This document shows positions 62,915 through 64,000 of a stretch of 64,000 nucleotides of DNA, piece after piece; the first letter of the stretch is position 1, and every line of letters starts with the position of its first letter. The stretch lies in the NCBI RefSeq assembly GCF_031202265.1, contig NZ_CP100604.1, positions 8,786,501-8,850,500 of the forward strand, in the 5' to 3' direction. Position numbers and translations under genes: made by a program. Under the pieces are notes generated by a model. That model searched no databases and was not told where the DNA came from. It was given only the letters and a program-made list of their open reading frames with translations. Source of the stretch: Bradyrhizobium sp. Ash2021 (GTDB taxonomy: Bacteria; Pseudomonadota; Alphaproteobacteria; Rhizobiales; Xanthobacteraceae).

Positions 62915-63213
62915 TTGATTTTATTGATGATTTTTGTTAGTTACCTACGGCGTTACCTACATCTTTAGCCCGGGCAATGCTGGCAATACGTTTTCCAACC
63001 GGCTAGACATCCGCCTGCACTGTGCTAGACCCGCGTCAGTTCTACAGTCTCGCTACCGGAAAAAGCGCCGCGTTTTAAGCGCCTCTTGGCCGGGCTCCGC
63101 AAGGGGTTGGCGATCCAAGATTGTAGACGCCTCCCGCTGATATCGTCCCCACGATACGGGATCAAGGCCGACGCACACGCAAGGCATGGGTTCTCCAATC
63201 TCTGGAGGGCTGC
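62915..63213. other. 300-bp spacer without gene
   Basis: Nothing convincing is seen between the small exported protein and the excisionase-like gene. A doubled gttacctac with cggc between is present near 62939-62960. Short frames here have no motifs. Confidence 0.4.
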
Positions 63214-63534
63214 ATGCCCGTGCTCGAAGTCAGTACTATTGAACCCGCTGCGCTGTCGCCGAAAGGGACGGCCGTTTATCTGTCGCTCTCGAAGCGCACT
63301 ATCTCCAGCCTCATCGCTGACGGCGCGCTGATCGCAAAGCAGTCCGGTGGACGGACGCTTGTCGATTTCGAGAGCGTCAAGAAATACTACGCGGGATTAC
63401 CCGTGAAGACCGTCTCGGCATCGATACCGAACGCGCCTCGATTGTCGAGCCGCGTGCGGCATACCGTGGCCCCGGATCGCCCGGCTCAAGGGCCGGGTGT
63501 GGCACGGGTCAAACGGCGGGTTCGTCGCCGATGA
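63214..63534 (+). CDS. Excisionase-like helix-turn-helix protein
   Basis: A 106-residue small DNA-binding protein. The HTH_17/excisionase motif is visible: GTAVYLSLSKRTISSLIADG, then ALIAKQSGGRTLVDFESVKK. Such proteins direct excision of prophages or islands. A basic tail (VARVKRRVRRR) follows. tggagg lies upstream of the ATG. Its location next to tRNA fragments supports a mobile-element role; no integrase gene lies in the window. Confidence 0.8.
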   Translation: MPVLEVSTIEPAALSPKGTAVYLSLSKRTISSLIADGALIAKQSGGRTLVDFESVKKYYAGLPVKTVSASIPNAPRLSSRVRHTVAPDRPAQGPGVARVKRRVRRR

Positions 63535-63568
63535 GGGTGTCACCGCGAGGATCAAGCCGCGCCGACGC

Positions 63569-63610
63569 AAAGCTTGGGAAGCTGCCGTTCTACCATTGAA
63601 CTACGCCCGC
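63569..63610 (-). other. 5' fragment of a tRNA-Gly(CCC) gene
   Basis: On the minus strand the sequence gcgggcgtagttcaatggta then gaacggcagcttcccaagct gives a complete acceptor 5' strand, D arm and anticodon stem-loop (anticodon CCC) up to the 3' side of the anticodon stem. There homology stops (gct then ttgcg instead of gct then gc) and no variable region, T arm or 3' end follows. It is a broken tRNA gene, probably cut at a recombination site. Confidence 0.8.
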
Positions 63611-63755
63611 AAATCAATGACTTAGCTAAGTTCGACCTTCTATTTTAGTGGCCATTTGGTGGACACGAGCGGCCGTCGAACCTGCCCTACGAAGGCCTTT
63701 ATACTGAATGTTTCGGCGCAATCTAGTGTGCTTTGGCAACGAGGTGAAACAGGAC

Positions 63756-63807
63756 CACGACCTTGCCAAGGTCGGGGTCGAGGGTTCGAATCCCTTCGCC
63801 CGCTCCA
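63756..63807 (+). other. 3' fragment of a tRNA-Gly(GCC) gene
   Basis: The sequence cacgaccttgccaaggtcg then gggtcgagggttcgaatccc and ttcgcccgctcca holds the anticodon stem-loop with GCC, variable loop, T arm and 3' acceptor with CCA. The 5' acceptor and D arm are absent upstream, where sequence does not pair with gcccgc. It is the type of 3' tRNA remnant left by tRNA-targeting integrases. Confidence 0.85.
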
Positions 63808-63892
63808 AGACTTAGCTGACCTTACCACGGTCGGTCTTTCTACAGGGGTAACGCCTGGGGTAACAACGTCCGTTATGCGGACGACTATCTCA

Positions 63893-63918
63893 AGGTTCGA
63901 ATCCTAGTTCCCCAGCCA
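63893..63918 (+). other. 3' fragment of a tRNA, probably tRNA-Gln
   Basis: The sequence aggttcgaatcctagttccc then cagcca is a T arm and 3' acceptor strand ending in CCA. The A at position 72 followed by G73 suits a tRNA-Gln (U1-A72). No matching 5' acceptor (tggggaa) or anticodon arm is found upstream within about 60 bases. It is likely a second attachment-site remnant beside the Gly(GCC) fragment. Confidence 0.65.
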
Positions 63919-64000
63919 CCACGACGCTACAGCCCTGAGCATCTTGAGTTTTTTCGGTCCGGCATGCCCCTCTTGCCGAGACACGGTCAATATGCTCCCA

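Noticed and set aside
63626..63828. Minus-strand frames across the tRNA-Gly(GCC) fragment
   Set aside because: They are translations of the reverse of a tRNA gene, a known source of false proteins in rhizobia.
1..64000. CRISPR array, rRNA operon, transposase, integrase or replication origin
   Set aside because: No regularly spaced direct repeats with spacers, no rRNA sequence, and no transposase, integrase or origin-type iteron cluster was seen.

Overview
The window looks like chromosome from a slow-growing rhizobium of the Bradyrhizobium / Nitrobacteraceae type. This rests on high GC, the ChvI-ChvG / HprK / EIIA / HPr cluster, many class III cyclases and ABC binding proteins, and dispersed palindromic repeats of the kind common in that family. 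Assignments come from reading translations and motifs by eye; no database was searched.

0-11.5 kb is mostly core: chvI (5' end outside the window), chvG, truncated hprK, an EIIA-Man protein and HPr with overlapping ends; a membrane glycosyltransferase; lepA; a MazE/MazF-type toxin-antitoxin pair with a perfect 26-bp palindrome at the antitoxin start; an acyl-CoA-dehydrogenase-like flavoprotein; and a chemoreceptor. 11.5-19 kb has a DUF1801 protein, a Cache-adenylate cyclase coupled by ATGA overlap to an orphan UrtA-like binding protein, a repeat-filled 1.3-kb spacer, and a PAS-PAS-GGDEF-EAL protein with a damaged GGDEF motif. 19-24 kb has a decapitated L,D-transpeptidase, mepA, a free Mop protein and modABC whose ModC has no TOBE domain.

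23.7-27.8 kb is the most coherent accessory unit. Four tightly packed genes encode predicted exported proteins: a Tat-type FAD amine oxidase, a c-type cytochrome, a RidA protein with a signal peptide, and an M20 peptidase. Together they suggest oxidative deamination of amines or amino acids in the periplasm. 27.9-33.3 kb has a CaiB-type CoA transferase, a GrdB-like protein with CxxC, an AT-richer orphan membrane protein, DUF1330, dodecin and several repeat families.

33-41.8 kb has a CPA1 antiporter, an MscS channel, map and radC. A LysR-SDR-MFS module lies between map and radC, bounded by a near-identical 31-bp direct repeat. 42-53 kb has a GH26-like secreted protein, a SAM-cyclase-AAA-TPR protein, a decayed sigma-factor tail and a MacA/MacB-like exporter. 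53-57 kb has an ABM monooxygenase, a DyP peroxidase with a 143-residue companion, and an ECF sigma / YCII pair. 57-62.6 kb is a five-gene overlapping operon (ABC importer, 2-hydroxyacid dehydrogenase, Inh-like protein) divergent from a creatininase-family gene, with three phased sequence motifs in the shared promoter region. The last kilobase has an excisionase-like HTH gene and fragments of three tRNA genes, which suggests the edge of an integrated element.
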